Positions 1-8,245 of a DNA stretch of 64,000 bases are shown piece by piece. Below the pieces are notes generated by a model, which saw only the letters and a program-made list of their open reading frames with translations, did no database searches and was not told the DNA's origin. The position numbers and the translations under genes were made by a program. The DNA is from Aurantimonas sp036549475 (GTDB taxonomy: Bacteria; Pseudomonadota; Alphaproteobacteria; Rhizobiales; Rhizobiaceae): positions 1 to 64,000 of the forward strand of contig NZ_JAZHLI010000016.1 in assembly GCF_036549475.1 (NCBI RefSeq), written 5' to 3'. Numbering within the stretch: position 1 is the stretch's first letter; each line of letters starts with the position of its first letter.

Positions 1-104
1 GCGGCGGAATCCCGCCAAACTGTCGATGACAAACAAACGATTGAAGGCCGGGTGGAACGAAAAATTCCTCGTCAGCCTCATCTCGTGAAATTCAACTCAC
101 CCGA

Positions 105-821
105 TTCCCCTGCATCCGCTGCATCAACCGGCTGGTCGAGCCGACCGGCGGCAGCGTGCGCCTGAACGATCTGGACGTCACCAAGCTCGGCCGCGGCGAA
201 CTGCGCAAGGTGCGGCGCCGCATCGGCATGATCTTTCAGGAATTTGCCCTCGTCGAGCGGCTGACGGTGATGGAGAACGTCCTGTCCGGCCGGCTCGGCT
301 ATGTGCCCTTCTGGCGCTCCTTCACCCGGCGCTACCCGCAGGCCGACATCGACACGGCCTTCGCGCTGCTCGACCGGGTCGGCCTGTCCGACCATGTCGA
401 CAAGCGCGCCGATGCCCTCTCGGGCGGCCAGCGCCAGCGCGTCGGCATCGCCCGCGCCCTGGCGCAGAATCCCGAGCTTCTGCTGGTCGACGAGCCGACC
501 GCCTCGCTCGATCCCAAGACCTCGCACCAGATCATGCGGCTGATCGTCGAGATCTGCCGGGAGCGCACGCTGCCGGCGACCGTCAACATCCACGACGTCA
601 TGCTGGCGCGCATGTTCGTCGGACGGATCATCGGACTGCGCGCCGGCGAAGTCGTCTTCGACGGCCCGCCCGAAGCGCTCGACGACGATGCGTTGACCCG
701 CATCTACGGCGAAGAGGACTGGACGCAGATGCGCGCCGCCGCCGATGATGATGCCGAGGACAGCGCCGCTGTGGCTGCGTTCGCGCAGCAACGCGAAGAG
801 CGCATGGAGAGCCTGGCGTGA
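105..821 (+). pseudogene. phnC: Phosphonate ABC transporter ATP-binding protein, 5'-truncated
   Basis: The remaining part reads as PhnC, the ATPase of a phosphonate/phosphite ABC importer. Visible are the PhnC-typical CINRLVEPTGGSV segment just after the P-loop, the Q-loop (IFQEF), the signature LSGGQRQRVGIARAL, Walker B (LLLVDEPTASLD) and the switch His in VNIHD. The Walker A loop and the first 35-45 residues are absent. Upstream of about base 108 the frame no longer resembles PhnC, and it meets a TGA at 42-44. A GTG at 156 could start translation, but the product could not bind ATP normally. The 3' end overlaps the phnE start by 4 bases (GTGA), so the original operon order is kept, without phnD next to it. 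The break may be a real deletion or an assembly junction near the window edge. Confidence 0.8.
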
Positions 822-1633
822 CAGCTTCGAGCGGAACGGCGCCGCGCCGGACCTGGCGTCGGCCGCCGGTCCTGATTCCCGACCGGCGCTGGCGGATCGC
901 CATCTATGGCGGCGCCCTGATCTACCTCGTCCTGGCCACGGCGACAGTCGACGTCGACTGGATGCGGGTGATGGAGGGCATGGACCGTGCCGGCCGTTTC
1001 ATCCAGGGCTTCCTCGTCCCCGATTTCACCACCCGGGCCGGAGACATCTGGAAGGGCTTCGAGGAGAGCCTGACCATGACCGTCTGCTCGACGGTCGTCG
1101 GCATCCTCTTGTCTGTCCCGATCGGCATCGGCGCGGCCCGCAACATCGCGCCGATGCCGGTCTACGCCGTCTGCCGCGCGATCATCGCCGTCTCCCGCGC
1201 CTTCCAGGAGATCGTCATCGCGATCCTGTTCGTCGCCATGTTCGGCTTCGGCCCGTTTGCCGGCTTCATGACCTTGTCCTTCGCCACGATCGGCTTTCTC
1301 GCCAAGCTGCTGGCCGAAGACATCGAGGATATCGACGAGGCGCAGTCCGAGGCGATCCGCGCGACCGGGGCCTCATGGTGGCAGCTGGTCAATTACGGCA
1401 TCCAGCCGCAGGTCATGCCGCGGCTGATCGGCCTGTCGCTCTACCGGTTCGACATCAATTTTCGCGAATCGGCCGTGATCGGCATCGTCGGTGCCGGCGG
1501 CATCGGCGCGACCCTCAGCACCTCGATGGAGCGTTACGACTACGATACCGCGGGCGCGATCCTGATCCTGATCATCCTCTTCGTCATGCTCGCCGAATAC
1601 GGCTCGAGCACCATCCGCAAACGGGTGCAGTGA
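818..1633 (+). CDS. phnE: Phosphonate ABC transporter permease PhnE
   Basis: Inner-membrane permease of a phosphonate-type ABC importer, 271 aa, the usual length for PhnE. It starts at GTG 818, overlapping the phnC stop. After a hydrophilic N-terminus it has about six membrane segments and the binding-protein-dependent permease signature near residues 160-200 (EAIRATGASWWQLVNYG). The C-terminal INFRESAVIGIVGAGGIG segment is typical of PhnE. The stop TGA overlaps the ATG of a second phnE copy, so the two permeases form the heterodimer usual for this family. With phnC broken and the partner permease interrupted, the transporter is probably not functional although this gene looks intact. Confidence 0.88.
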   Translation: MTASSGTAPRRTWRRPPVLIPDRRWRIAIYGGALIYLVLATATVDVDWMRVMEGMDRAGRFIQGFLVPDFTTRAGDIWKGFEESLTMTVCSTVVGILLSVPIGIGAARNIAPMPVYAVCRAIIAVSRAFQEIVIAILFVAMFGFGPFAGFMTLSFATIGFLAKLLAEDIEDIDEAQSEAIRATGASWWQLVNYGIQPQVMPRLIGLSLYRFDINFRESAVIGIVGAGGIGATLSTSMERYDYDTAGAILILIILFVMLAEYGSSTIRKRVQ

Positions 1634-2436
1634 TGCCGGTTTCGCGCACATCGGACGGACCCACCTGGCGACGCCGCACGCGGCAGTCGGACTAGCTGCG
1701 CTACGCGGCCTGGGTGGCGCTGGCGATCCTCTTCGCCTTCTGCTGGGAGGTGATGAACCGCGGCACGCTGTGGGTCTTCGTCGAGGACGCGCCGCAACAG
1801 GCGGCCGACCTTGCCGCCCGCTCATGGCCGCCGCGCTGGGATTATCTGCCGCGGCTCTGGGAGCCGCTGTGGGACACGATCAACATGGCAACGCTTGGCA
1901 CGCTGATCGCCGTTCCCGTCGCCTTCCTGGCCGCGCGCAACACCACGCCCAGCACCACGGTGCTGCGGCCGTTGGCGCTGTTCATCATCGTGGCCTCGCG
2001 TTCGATCAACTCGCTGATCTGGGCCCTGCTGCTGGTCACCATCGTCGGGCCGGGCCTTCTGGCCGGCATCGTCGCGATCGCGCTCCGCTCGATCGGCTTC
2101 ATCGGCAAGCTGCTCTACGAGGCGATCGAGGAGATCGACCAGGGCCAGGTCGAGGCCGTGCGGTCGACAGGCGCCAGCCAGGCGCAGGTCATCGATTACG
2201 CCATCGTGCCGCCGGTCCTGCCGGCCTTCGCGGGCATCACCGTGTTCCGCTGGGACATCAACATCCGCGAGAGCGCCATTCTCGGCCTCGTCGGGGCCGG
2301 CGGTCTCGGGCTGAACCTGCAGGCCTCGCTCAACATGCTGGCCTGGAGCCAGGTGACGGTGATCTTCGCCCTGATCCTGATCACCGTGCTGGTCAGCGAA
2401 TGGGTCTCGGCCAAGGTCCGCCACGCGATCATCTGA
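1633..2436 (+). pseudogene. phnE: Second PhnE permease, interrupted by an amber codon
   Basis: This is a second phosphonate permease, coupled to the first by a one-base TGATG overlap at 1631-1635. The frame opens at ATG 1633, reads 20 codons, meets TAG at 1693-1695, and then continues in the same frame for 247 codons to 2436. The downstream part holds all membrane segments, the permease loop (EAVRSTGASQAQVIDYA) and the PhnE end motif INIRESAILGLVGAGGLG. The stop lies in the short cytoplasmic leader before the first helix. Re-initiation at GTG 1714 or ATG 1753 could therefore give a nearly complete permease, but from inside the first helix. It is called a pseudogene because its neighbour phnC is also broken; a base error cannot be excluded. 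Confidence 0.75.
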
Positions 2437-2474
2437 GTGCCGACCGGCGAAACCAGGAGGCTTGCGGAGCTTCC

Positions 2475-3524
2475 TCACGCCATCGTCCAGAGCTGGAACA
2501 TCAGCCCGGAGGCAAAGGCACCGATGAGCGACAGGGCGATATAGAGCGCGAAGACCTGTGGTTTGGCCAGCGCCCATACCGCCATCGCCGCCGGGATCGA
2601 GGTGACGCCCCCGGCGACAAGGAACGCCATGCCCGCGCCCGGCGCCATGCCCTGCTCGATCAGCCCGCCGACCAGCGGAAGTGCGGCGTAGCCGTTCAGA
2701 TAGGCCGGCACGCCTACCAATGTCGCGGTCACGATGGGCAGGAGACCCTCGCCGCCTAGCGCGGCCGTCACCATCTCGGCCGGTATCCACGCCAGCATCA
2801 GGCTTTCGAGGATGAAGGCGAGCGTCAGCCACGTGGCGAGGAACAGGGTTGTGGCGAGGGCGGTCCCGCCGAATTTCGCCCGGCGCTCGCCGTCTTGCCA
2901 GAAACGCCAGACCACGGGCTTGGGCGCGCGGATCTTCGATCCGCCGCAGCCACCATTGCCGATTCCCTCGCGCAGCGGATCGGACAGCGCGCCGCCACGC
3001 GCCAGGACATAGACGACCGCCCCGCCGAAGAGGCCCAGCCCGATGGCTGCGACGGTCTTGGCCACCGCGAACTCCACATCGAGCACGCCCATGGTCAGGA
3101 CGAACATCGACGGGTCCATGATCGGCGAGGCCAGCCAGAACGCCATCACCGCCGAGAGTGGCACGCCCATCGCCAATAGCGCCGCAATCAAAGGGATCAC
3201 CCCGCAGGAGCAGAAGGGCGAGATGCCGCCCGCCAGCGCTCCCAACCCGATCATCAGCAGCGGCGCTCCGGTAAATGCCCTGGCGATCAGATTGTCCGCC
3301 CCGGTGGCATTCGCCCAGGCGGCTATGGCGATCGACAGCACCAGGAAGGGCGCCGTGCTCAGAAGCGCCCGACCGGCGAACAGCGCACTGTCCGAGGCCT
3401 GGGTCGGATCGAAGACCGCCAGCGCGGCAAGGATCAGCGCCGAAACGAGCCATATGCGCTGGTCCCGCCAGAGATACGTCAGCGTTGACCGGAGGCCGGG
3501 TGTGGAAAGCGTCGCGTCAGTCAT
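2475..3524 (-). CDS. ArsP/YraQ-like permease (DUF318 family)
   Basis: Polytopic membrane protein of 349 aa from the permease family that includes the methylarsenite exporter ArsP. Around residues 105-120 it carries the family hallmark SPFCSCGVIP. A second internal repeat has a GVPAYLNGYAALP segment and the GGVTSIPAAMAV motif. A Cys-Gly cluster (NGGCGGS) lies in the central cytoplasmic loop. ATG 3524 was chosen over TTG 3530 because GGGGA lies about 8 bases upstream. The gene sits about 50 bases downstream of an ArsR-family regulator on the same strand, the usual pairing for metalloid-responsive members. Export of an organoarsenical or another soft metalloid is inference; the motif and the context are seen. 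Confidence 0.8.
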   Translation of the reverse strand: MTDATLSTPGLRSTLTYLWRDQRIWLVSALILAALAVFDPTQASDSALFAGRALLSTAPFLVLSIAIAAWANATGADNLIARAFTGAPLLMIGLGALAGGISPFCSCGVIPLIAALLAMGVPLSAVMAFWLASPIMDPSMFVLTMGVLDVEFAVAKTVAAIGLGLFGGAVVYVLARGGALSDPLREGIGNGGCGGSKIRAPKPVVWRFWQDGERRAKFGGTALATTLFLATWLTLAFILESLMLAWIPAEMVTAALGGEGLLPIVTATLVGVPAYLNGYAALPLVGGLIEQGMAPGAGMAFLVAGGVTSIPAAMAVWALAKPQVFALYIALSLIGAFASGLMFQLWTMA

Positions 3525-3578
3525 CACCAAATCCCCGGATTTCCAGTTTTTTCAGGGCAAGAGAAATTGCTGGATGCG

Positions 3579-3896
3579 TCATGCGGCATCCTCCGCAGGC
3601 TGCACCGCCACGCCGGAACAGCATTCGGACGTCAGGAAGCCGAGCACCCGGCGCATCGCCGGGTAATCGACCCGGTTGAAGACTTCGCGTCCCTGCCTGT
3701 CCTGCAAGACAAGCCCCGCATCGACCAGCGTCGACAGGTGATGCGCGAGCGTCGAGGGAGCGAGGCCGAGATGCTCACCGATATCGCTGACCCTGAGACC
3801 GTCGTCCCCCGCCTTCACCAGCAGGCGGAAGATCGAAAGACGGGCATCATGGCCGAGGGCGGCAAGCGCACGGGCGTTGGGGCTGATCGTGGTCAT
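3579..3896 (-). CDS. ArsR-family transcriptional regulator
   Basis: 105 aa winged-helix repressor of the ArsR/SmtB family. The HTH lies at about residues 30-60 (VSDIGEHLGLAPSTLAHHLSTLVDAGL) and is followed by a beta-wing (VLQDRQGREVF). Adjacent cysteines at the C-terminus (TSECCSG) are placed like the metalloid-sensing Cys pair of C-terminal-type ArsR proteins. It is the first gene of a two-gene unit with the ArsP-like permease. An imperfect inverted repeat, TACAA-N8-TTGTA, lies 15-32 bases upstream of its ATG over an AT-rich promoter, so autoregulation is likely. Ligand identity is inferred. Confidence 0.88.
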   Translation of the reverse strand: MTTISPNARALAALGHDARLSIFRLLVKAGDDGLRVSDIGEHLGLAPSTLAHHLSTLVDAGLVLQDRQGREVFNRVDYPAMRRVLGFLTSECCSGVAVQPAEDAA

Positions 3897-3910
3897 GCCG
3901 CTAAAATAAC

Positions 3911-3928
3911 TACAATACTGGTTTTGTA
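3911..3928 (-). promoter_or_regulatory. Candidate ArsR operator and promoter of the arsR-permease unit
   Basis: An 18-base imperfect palindrome with TACAA and TTGTA arms, seven of nine half-site positions symmetric. On the minus strand it is overlapped by TTTACA, a possible -35. It lies in a short AT-rich patch in otherwise GC-rich DNA, 15 bases before the regulator's ATG. The position fits ArsR autorepression. Confidence 0.5.
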
Positions 3929-4133
3929 AAGGGTTCGTGGTCTGGCGCTACGCCATCCGCCGACGGTGCAATGTGTTCCGGTACCCGGCCTGGATGAAAT
4001 CCTGATTATCGGGATCGTTGGCCGGTCGCGTCTGCCGCTCGTCTTCAGTTGGTTGCCGCCGGGCTCTTCACTGTCCAGGGCAGCCACCCTCCGCACAACT
4101 GACTGGCGCCTATTCAACGTGATCACTTGCCGG

Positions 4134-4162
4134 CGCCCGCCAGCCACTGCGCTTGGCGGGCG
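4134..4162 (-). terminator. Hairpin downstream of the Rmf/CrpP-like ORF
   Basis: Perfect 9-bp inverted repeat (CGCCCGCCA / TGGCGGGCG) with an 11-base loop, 22 bases beyond the stop of the small minus-strand ORF. There is no clear U-tract, so termination is only probable. Confidence 0.35.
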
Positions 4163-4184
4163 TCTGATCATACAGGCACCCGTT

Positions 4185-4364
4185 TCACCTCCTCTCGGCA
4201 TCGAAACCATCGGCCCATAGAGCGTGATCGGAAGAGCGCGGCGAGTGCGGATCGAGAGCCGAGGCGCCTTCGGCGCGGAATGCTCTACGGCCTGCTTCCC
4301 AGACCGCCCTTTCGCATTCGGCGGCAGCGATCTTCTCGGCGAGGCCGTTAGCGGCGTCGTCCAT
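4185..4364 (-). CDS. Small Rmf/CrpP-like protein
   Basis: 59 aa ORF beginning MDDAANGLAEK. The middle, with the pattern W-E-A-G-R-R-A-F-x-A-E-G then D-P-H then W-A-D-G-F, matches the layout of the ribosome-modulation-factor/CrpP fold (G-x-x-A-x-x-x-G, N/D-P-Y/H, W-x-x-G-F/W). Small proteins of this type are common in alphaproteobacterial plasmids and integrative elements, where the function is mostly unknown. ATG 4364 is chosen; GTG 4388 is an in-frame alternative. The ribosome-binding site is weak. A hairpin follows. The surrounding DNA looks like debris of other genes, so this may itself be a relic. Confidence 0.4.
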   Translation of the reverse strand: MDDAANGLAEKIAAAECERAVWEAGRRAFRAEGASALDPHSPRSSDHALWADGFDAERR

Positions 4365-4437
4365 GGGCAGTTCTCGACGTCCGCACACTCATCAGGCTGC
4401 CAACAAGGCCCCAACATCGACCCTGGTCAACGCTCTG

Positions 4438-4587
4438 TCATGCGGGTCGCCGTGTCAGCTGATCCTGGTATCCCGTCTGCCGCTCGATCCCCCGCATCAC
4501 GGCTTTCCAGCGGCGCGCGGCATCCTCGGGATCGACCACCTTTGCGAGCCGGCGAAATGTCGGGGGCGGCGATCCGTGCGCCCTACG
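4438..4587 (-). other. Possible C-terminal gene fragment, unknown family
   Basis: An open minus-strand frame of about 45 codons ends at TGA 4438-4440. It has good codon bias and a protein-like composition (contains VVDPEDAARRWKAVM and ERQTGYQDQ). It has no convincing start and no full-length context. A second frame just upstream ends in RIIDRLQRATEDGP at 4583, again with codon-like bias but no complete gene. Both look like ends of lost genes. The rest of 3929-4668 shows nothing recognisable. Confidence 0.2.
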
Positions 4588-4668
4588 GCCCGTCCTCGGT
4601 GGCTCGTTGGAGCCGATCTATAATTCGGGGGACCTGAGTTGATGTGACGTCAATGAATATGGACGCGG

Positions 4669-5112
4669 CTACCCGTCTTCTCCTGTCAGTTCGAGCATCG
4701 CCTTGATGGCGGCCGGGTAACCCGCAGGACCCAGCCCGGCAATGACGGCGGTCGCCACCGTCGAGATCAACGAGCGATGATAGATCGCTTCGCGTCGATG
4801 AATGTTCGAAATGTGAAGTTCGATGATCGGGCCCGGAAACATTTTCAGCGCGTCGAGGATGGCAATCGAGGTGAAGGTGAAGGCGGCCGGGTTGATGACG
4901 ATCCCGCGGGCCGGAAGATCGATCGCCGCGTGGATCCACCCGATGATCTCGTGCTCGGCGTTCGACTGGTGGAATTCGAGTGGAACGGTGCCTGCCGCCT
5001 GGCGACAGAGCACCTCGACCTGCGCGAGCGTCGTGCGGCCGTAGATCTCCTGCTCGCGCGTTCCCAGACGGTTCAGATTGGGACCATTGAGGACATGGAT
5101 CGGGGCGGTCAT
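4669..5112 (-). CDS. aroQ: Type II 3-dehydroquinate dehydratase
   Basis: 147 aa cytosolic enzyme that interconverts 3-dehydroquinate and 3-dehydroshikimate. Type II signatures are visible: NGPNLNRLGTRE with the catalytic Arg/Tyr loop (EIYGRTTL) at 8-30, the substrate motif QSNAEHEIIGWIH at about 48-60, the NPAAFT segment near 74 and ELHISNIHRREAIYHRS near 97-115 with the catalytic His. It is the last gene of the TRAP transporter operon, 24 bases after dctM. Together with the divergent shikimate dehydrogenase and 3-dehydroshikimate dehydratase, this points to a catabolic (QuiB-like) role rather than aromatic amino-acid synthesis. It could still serve both. Confidence 0.93.
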   Translation of the reverse strand: MTAPIHVLNGPNLNRLGTREQEIYGRTTLAQVEVLCRQAAGTVPLEFHQSNAEHEIIGWIHAAIDLPARGIVINPAAFTFTSIAILDALKMFPGPIIELHISNIHRREAIYHRSLISTVATAVIAGLGPAGYPAAIKAMLELTGEDG

Positions 5113-5136
5113 GGATTCTCCTGCGTGGCGACCTGC

Positions 5137-6429
5137 TCAGCCCTGGTAACCGAACAGGCGCGGCAGGAAGAGAACGAGATCGGGAACGAAGGTGATCAGG
5201 GCGAGCACGACGAGCATCGAGATCAGGAAGGGCGTCACCTCGCGCACCAGCTCGCGCAGCGAGACCTGCGCGATATTGGTCATGATGAACAACAGCAGCC
5301 CGTAGGGCGGGGTGATCAGGCCGAGCATGATGTTGACGACGCACAGAATGCCGAAATGCACGAGATCCACGCCGAGAAGCTGGGCTGTGGGGATCAGGAC
5401 GGGCACCACGATGAGAAGGATCGTCGTCCCTTCCAGGAGGCAGCCCAGGACGAGGAGAAGCACGTTCACGACAAGCAGGAAGGTCGTCGGAGAGAGGTCA
5501 TAGGCCTCAAGGGTCGCGCTGACCGCCCGGGGAATGTTCTCGACGGTCACGACGTAGTTGAAGACCAGCGCTCCGGCGATCAGCATCCCGATCGAAGCCG
5601 TCGTGCGGGCGCTGGCCAGCAGCGAGCGGTACGTGCCGGCCCAGCTCGCGGTTCGATAGAGCAGGGCGGAAATGAGGAAGGCATAGGCGGCAGCGATCGC
5701 GGCCGCCTCGGTCGGCGTCGTCACGCCGCTGTAGATGCCGCCGAGCAGGACGACGGGCATCATCAGCGCCGGGAAGGCGCGCAAGGTGATGCCCGGGATT
5801 TTCCGGAGCGGGACGGGTTCCTCCACCGGGAAGTTCCGGCGCCGAGCGACCGTCGCGATGATCCCCATCTGCGCCAGCCCCATCAGCAGCCCCGGCACGA
5901 TCCCGGCGAGGAAGAGGTAGCCGATCGACGCATCCGACACGAGCGAGTAGATGACGACGGGGATCGAGGGCGGAATAATCGGGCCGATGACGGCGGAGGC
6001 CGCGGTCAGGGCGGCCGCGAAACTCGGCGGATACCGGCCGCCAGCGGTCATCATCTTCTGCATCATCTTGCCGGTGCCGGCTGCGTCCGCGATGGCGGAG
6101 CCGGACATGCCGGCGAAGATGATGCTCTGGACGACGTTGACCTGCGCCAGGCCGCCGCGGAACCGGCCGACGAGGGCGTTGCAGAAGGCAAGCAGCCGCT
6201 CGGTCATCGAGCCGCTGTTCATGATCTCCGCCGACAGGATGAACAGCGGAACGGCGAGCAGGATGTAGCTCGTATACATGCCGTTCAGGAGCTGTTCCGC
6301 GACCGTCCCCATGTCGAGGCCCGCAAGGAACAGGTAGAGGATCGAGCCGCCGATCATGGCGTGTCCGATCGGCAGACCGAGCAGACTGAGGGCCACGATC
6401 GCCAGAATGCAGAGCGAGAAGGGGCTCAT
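5137..6429 (-). CDS. dctM: TRAP transporter large permease (DctM)
   Basis: 430 aa inner-membrane protein with about twelve hydrophobic segments. It is the transport channel of a tripartite ATP-independent periplasmic (TRAP) system driven by a sodium or proton gradient. Family features are the N-terminal LLGLPIGHAMIGG, GMSGSAIADAAGTG near residue 105, the IIPPSIPVVIY segment near 145 and TPTEAAAIAAAYA in the second half. The ATG at 6429 overlaps the dctQ stop (ATGA), indicating translational coupling. Operon order is dctP-dctQ-dctM-aroQ, and the neighbouring catabolic genes suggest quinate or shikimate as substrate. Confidence 0.93.
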   Translation of the reverse strand: MSPFSLCILAIVALSLLGLPIGHAMIGGSILYLFLAGLDMGTVAEQLLNGMYTSYILLAVPLFILSAEIMNSGSMTERLLAFCNALVGRFRGGLAQVNVVQSIIFAGMSGSAIADAAGTGKMMQKMMTAGGRYPPSFAAALTAASAVIGPIIPPSIPVVIYSLVSDASIGYLFLAGIVPGLLMGLAQMGIIATVARRRNFPVEEPVPLRKIPGITLRAFPALMMPVVLLGGIYSGVTTPTEAAAIAAAYAFLISALLYRTASWAGTYRSLLASARTTASIGMLIAGALVFNYVVTVENIPRAVSATLEAYDLSPTTFLLVVNVLLLVLGCLLEGTTILLIVVPVLIPTAQLLGVDLVHFGILCVVNIMLGLITPPYGLLLFIMTNIAQVSLRELVREVTPFLISMLVVLALITFVPDLVLFLPRLFGYQG

Positions 6430-6938
6430 CAGACGCCGGAACCCGGCATCGTGAGATCGGGCTCGCTCGTCCTGCCACGCAATGCCGTCCAGAGGATCCA
6501 GCCGTACCGGACGATGACCGCGAGGGCGAACAGGACGTAGATGGAATAGAGAAGGTCGAAACGGATCTTGAGATAGGCCGTCGCCTGTACCTTCATGAAG
6601 GTCACGTAGTCGATGACGGCCGGCAGGGACCCGAGATAGAGAGCGAGGATCGTGATCGCAGTGACGATCGTCATGATCCTTCGGGCTCGGCCGGGGACCG
6701 ATCCGTAGACGAGGTCGAACCGGATTTCCTCGTCCTCGCGCACGACGAAGGCGGCGCCCCAGAGGACCATCCAGACCCACATCACCACCGTCAGTTCCGA
6801 CGTCCAGCCCACCGGCCAGTTCAGGATGTAGCGCGAGACGATCTGGAGCAGGAAGGCGAGGAACATCACGGCGAGCATCAGCGCAAGAAGATTCTCGGCG
6901 CGGCGGCGCAGCCAGGCGCCGGCTTTGTTGGCATCCAT
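6429..6938 (-). CDS. dctQ: TRAP transporter small permease (DctQ)
   Basis: 169 aa with four predicted membrane helices. It is the small subunit that clamps the DctM channel. The segment IVSRYILNWPVGWTSEL near residues 30-50 and the VREDEEIRFDLVYG stretch near 75 are typical of DctQ. The start ATG 6938 was picked over longer in-frame openings because GGGGAGGAG lies about 10 bases upstream and the protein then begins with a normal short basic leader. The stop overlaps the dctM start. Confidence 0.9.
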   Translation of the reverse strand: MDANKAGAWLRRRAENLLALMLAVMFLAFLLQIVSRYILNWPVGWTSELTVVMWVWMVLWGAAFVVREDEEIRFDLVYGSVPGRARRIMTIVTAITILALYLGSLPAVIDYVTFMKVQATAYLKIRFDLLYSIYVLFALAVIVRYGWILWTALRGRTSEPDLTMPGSGV

Positions 6939-7053
6939 GCGATGCAAAATCTCCTCCCCACGCCTGAATCGGTGGCCGCGCGCCCCAAGAGGCAGATCGC
7001 GGCCACCCATGCAGGATGCTATCGGGTGTCCTGGCGAGACGGAAAGGGCATGA

Positions 7054-8040
7054 TCAGAGCGCGTTGATGCGCTCGAGCATCCCCTCGGGCCAGTTCGTGG
7101 CAAGGTCGGATTCGGAATACATCTTCTGGGCGTGGGTCCGGAACGCCTCGACGTCGGGCTTGTACAGTTTCAGGCCGCGCTCCTCGAAGGACGTCGCCAG
7201 TTCCTCTTCCTGCCTGAGGTGCTCCGCCGTGCTCCACTCGATGGCCTCGTCAGCGGCGGCCTGGAACGCCTCCTGCTGCTCCGGCGACATCCCGTTCCAG
7301 ACGTCCGAGGAGACCGTCAGAAGGTCGTAGCCGACGAGGTGGGAGGTCAGCACGATCTGCGACATGACCTCGAAGAACTTCATGTTCTCGACGTTCGGGA
7401 GCGGATTGTCCTGACCATCGATCGCACCGGTCTGGAGGCCGGTATAGACTTCGGCATAGGCCATCGGGGTCGGATTGGCTCCGAGTGCCTGTCCCAGGAA
7501 CTGCCATGCGTCGCCGCCCGGCATGCGCAGCTTGATCCCGGCCATGTCAGCCGGCGTCTCGATCGTCTTGTCGGATTTCAGGCCCACCTGCCGCGTGCCG
7601 AAATAGGTCGGCCCGAGGATATGCACGCCGAGTTGGTCCTCGACCATCGTCTTCATTTCTTTGCCGGCATCGCTGTCGAAGAATTCGCGCAAATGATCGG
7701 CGTCCCGGAAGAGATAGGCCGAGGTCAGGATCGACCATGCGGGAACCTGGTTGGCGATGTCCTGGGGCGCGATGTTGCCCATCTCGAGATTGCCACGCTG
7801 CAGGGCAACCAGTTCCGTGCCCTGCTTGAACAGATTGCCGCCGTAGAAGCCTTCGAACGCATAGTCGTCGCCGATCGCGTCAGCGAACTTCTTCATCATC
7901 TCCGCCCGGATGTCCTGCTCGGAGAAGACGGCTGAGAAGCGGATTTGCTGCTTGTCCTGCGCTGCGGCTGGAACCGCGAGAGCGAAAAGCATGGCAGCGC
8001 TCGCTGCCAGCGCAGTGCGGCGTGTGATGGACAAAATCAT
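7054..8040 (-). CDS. dctP: TRAP transporter substrate-binding protein (DctP)
   Basis: 328 aa periplasmic solute-binding protein. A Sec signal peptide occupies residues 1-27 (RRTALAASAAMLFALAVPAAA, cleavage after AAA-Q). The body shows DctP features: the Arg of KLRMPGGDAW near 160 that binds a substrate carboxylate, MAYAEVYTGLQTGAIDGQDNPLPN near 180-205, and a helix-rich C-terminus. ATG 8040 has a good ribosome-binding site (GGAGACAC). The carboxylate-binding architecture fits an organic acid such as quinate, shikimate or 3-dehydroshikimate. That choice is inferred from the co-clustered enzymes. The gene leads the minus-strand operon and is divergent from the FCD regulator, with an operator-like site between them. 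Confidence 0.92.
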   Translation of the reverse strand: MILSITRRTALAASAAMLFALAVPAAAQDKQQIRFSAVFSEQDIRAEMMKKFADAIGDDYAFEGFYGGNLFKQGTELVALQRGNLEMGNIAPQDIANQVPAWSILTSAYLFRDADHLREFFDSDAGKEMKTMVEDQLGVHILGPTYFGTRQVGLKSDKTIETPADMAGIKLRMPGGDAWQFLGQALGANPTPMAYAEVYTGLQTGAIDGQDNPLPNVENMKFFEVMSQIVLTSHLVGYDLLTVSSDVWNGMSPEQQEAFQAAADEAIEWSTAEHLRQEEELATSFEERGLKLYKPDVEAFRTHAQKMYSESDLATNWPEGMLERINAL

Positions 8041-8155
8041 GTGTCTCCTCCCGGTCGACATTCCGATGGCCTCCCAGCCACCTCTCCGGCTATTCTTCGC
8101 ACCGGTTTTACCGAGTTTCAATACGTCATCAAGATTTTGTCCGGTGATTATGGTT

Positions 8156-8166
8156 TCGTATGACGG
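8156..8166. promoter_or_regulatory. Candidate FCD-GntR operator, dctP/regulator intergenic region
   Basis: TCGTATGACGG matches the FadR-subfamily consensus TNGT-N3-ACNA at all but the last position. It lies in the divergent region between dctP and the FCD regulator, 80 bases upstream of the regulator start. A near-identical copy in inverted orientation stands before the shikimate dehydrogenase gene at 8962-8972. Confidence 0.55.
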
Positions 8167-8245
8167 TTCAAGCCTGCTCACGGCTTGCAACCGCCGACCC
8201 GAGGGGCGAAAACTGTCCGACGCTCTCTTCTCGTGTGAACAGAAC

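Noticed and set aside
4777..6540. A 587-codon plus-strand frame over aroQ and dctM
   Set aside because: Very rich in His/Arg/Asp/Gln as in antisense of membrane genes; the minus-strand proteins are clearly real.
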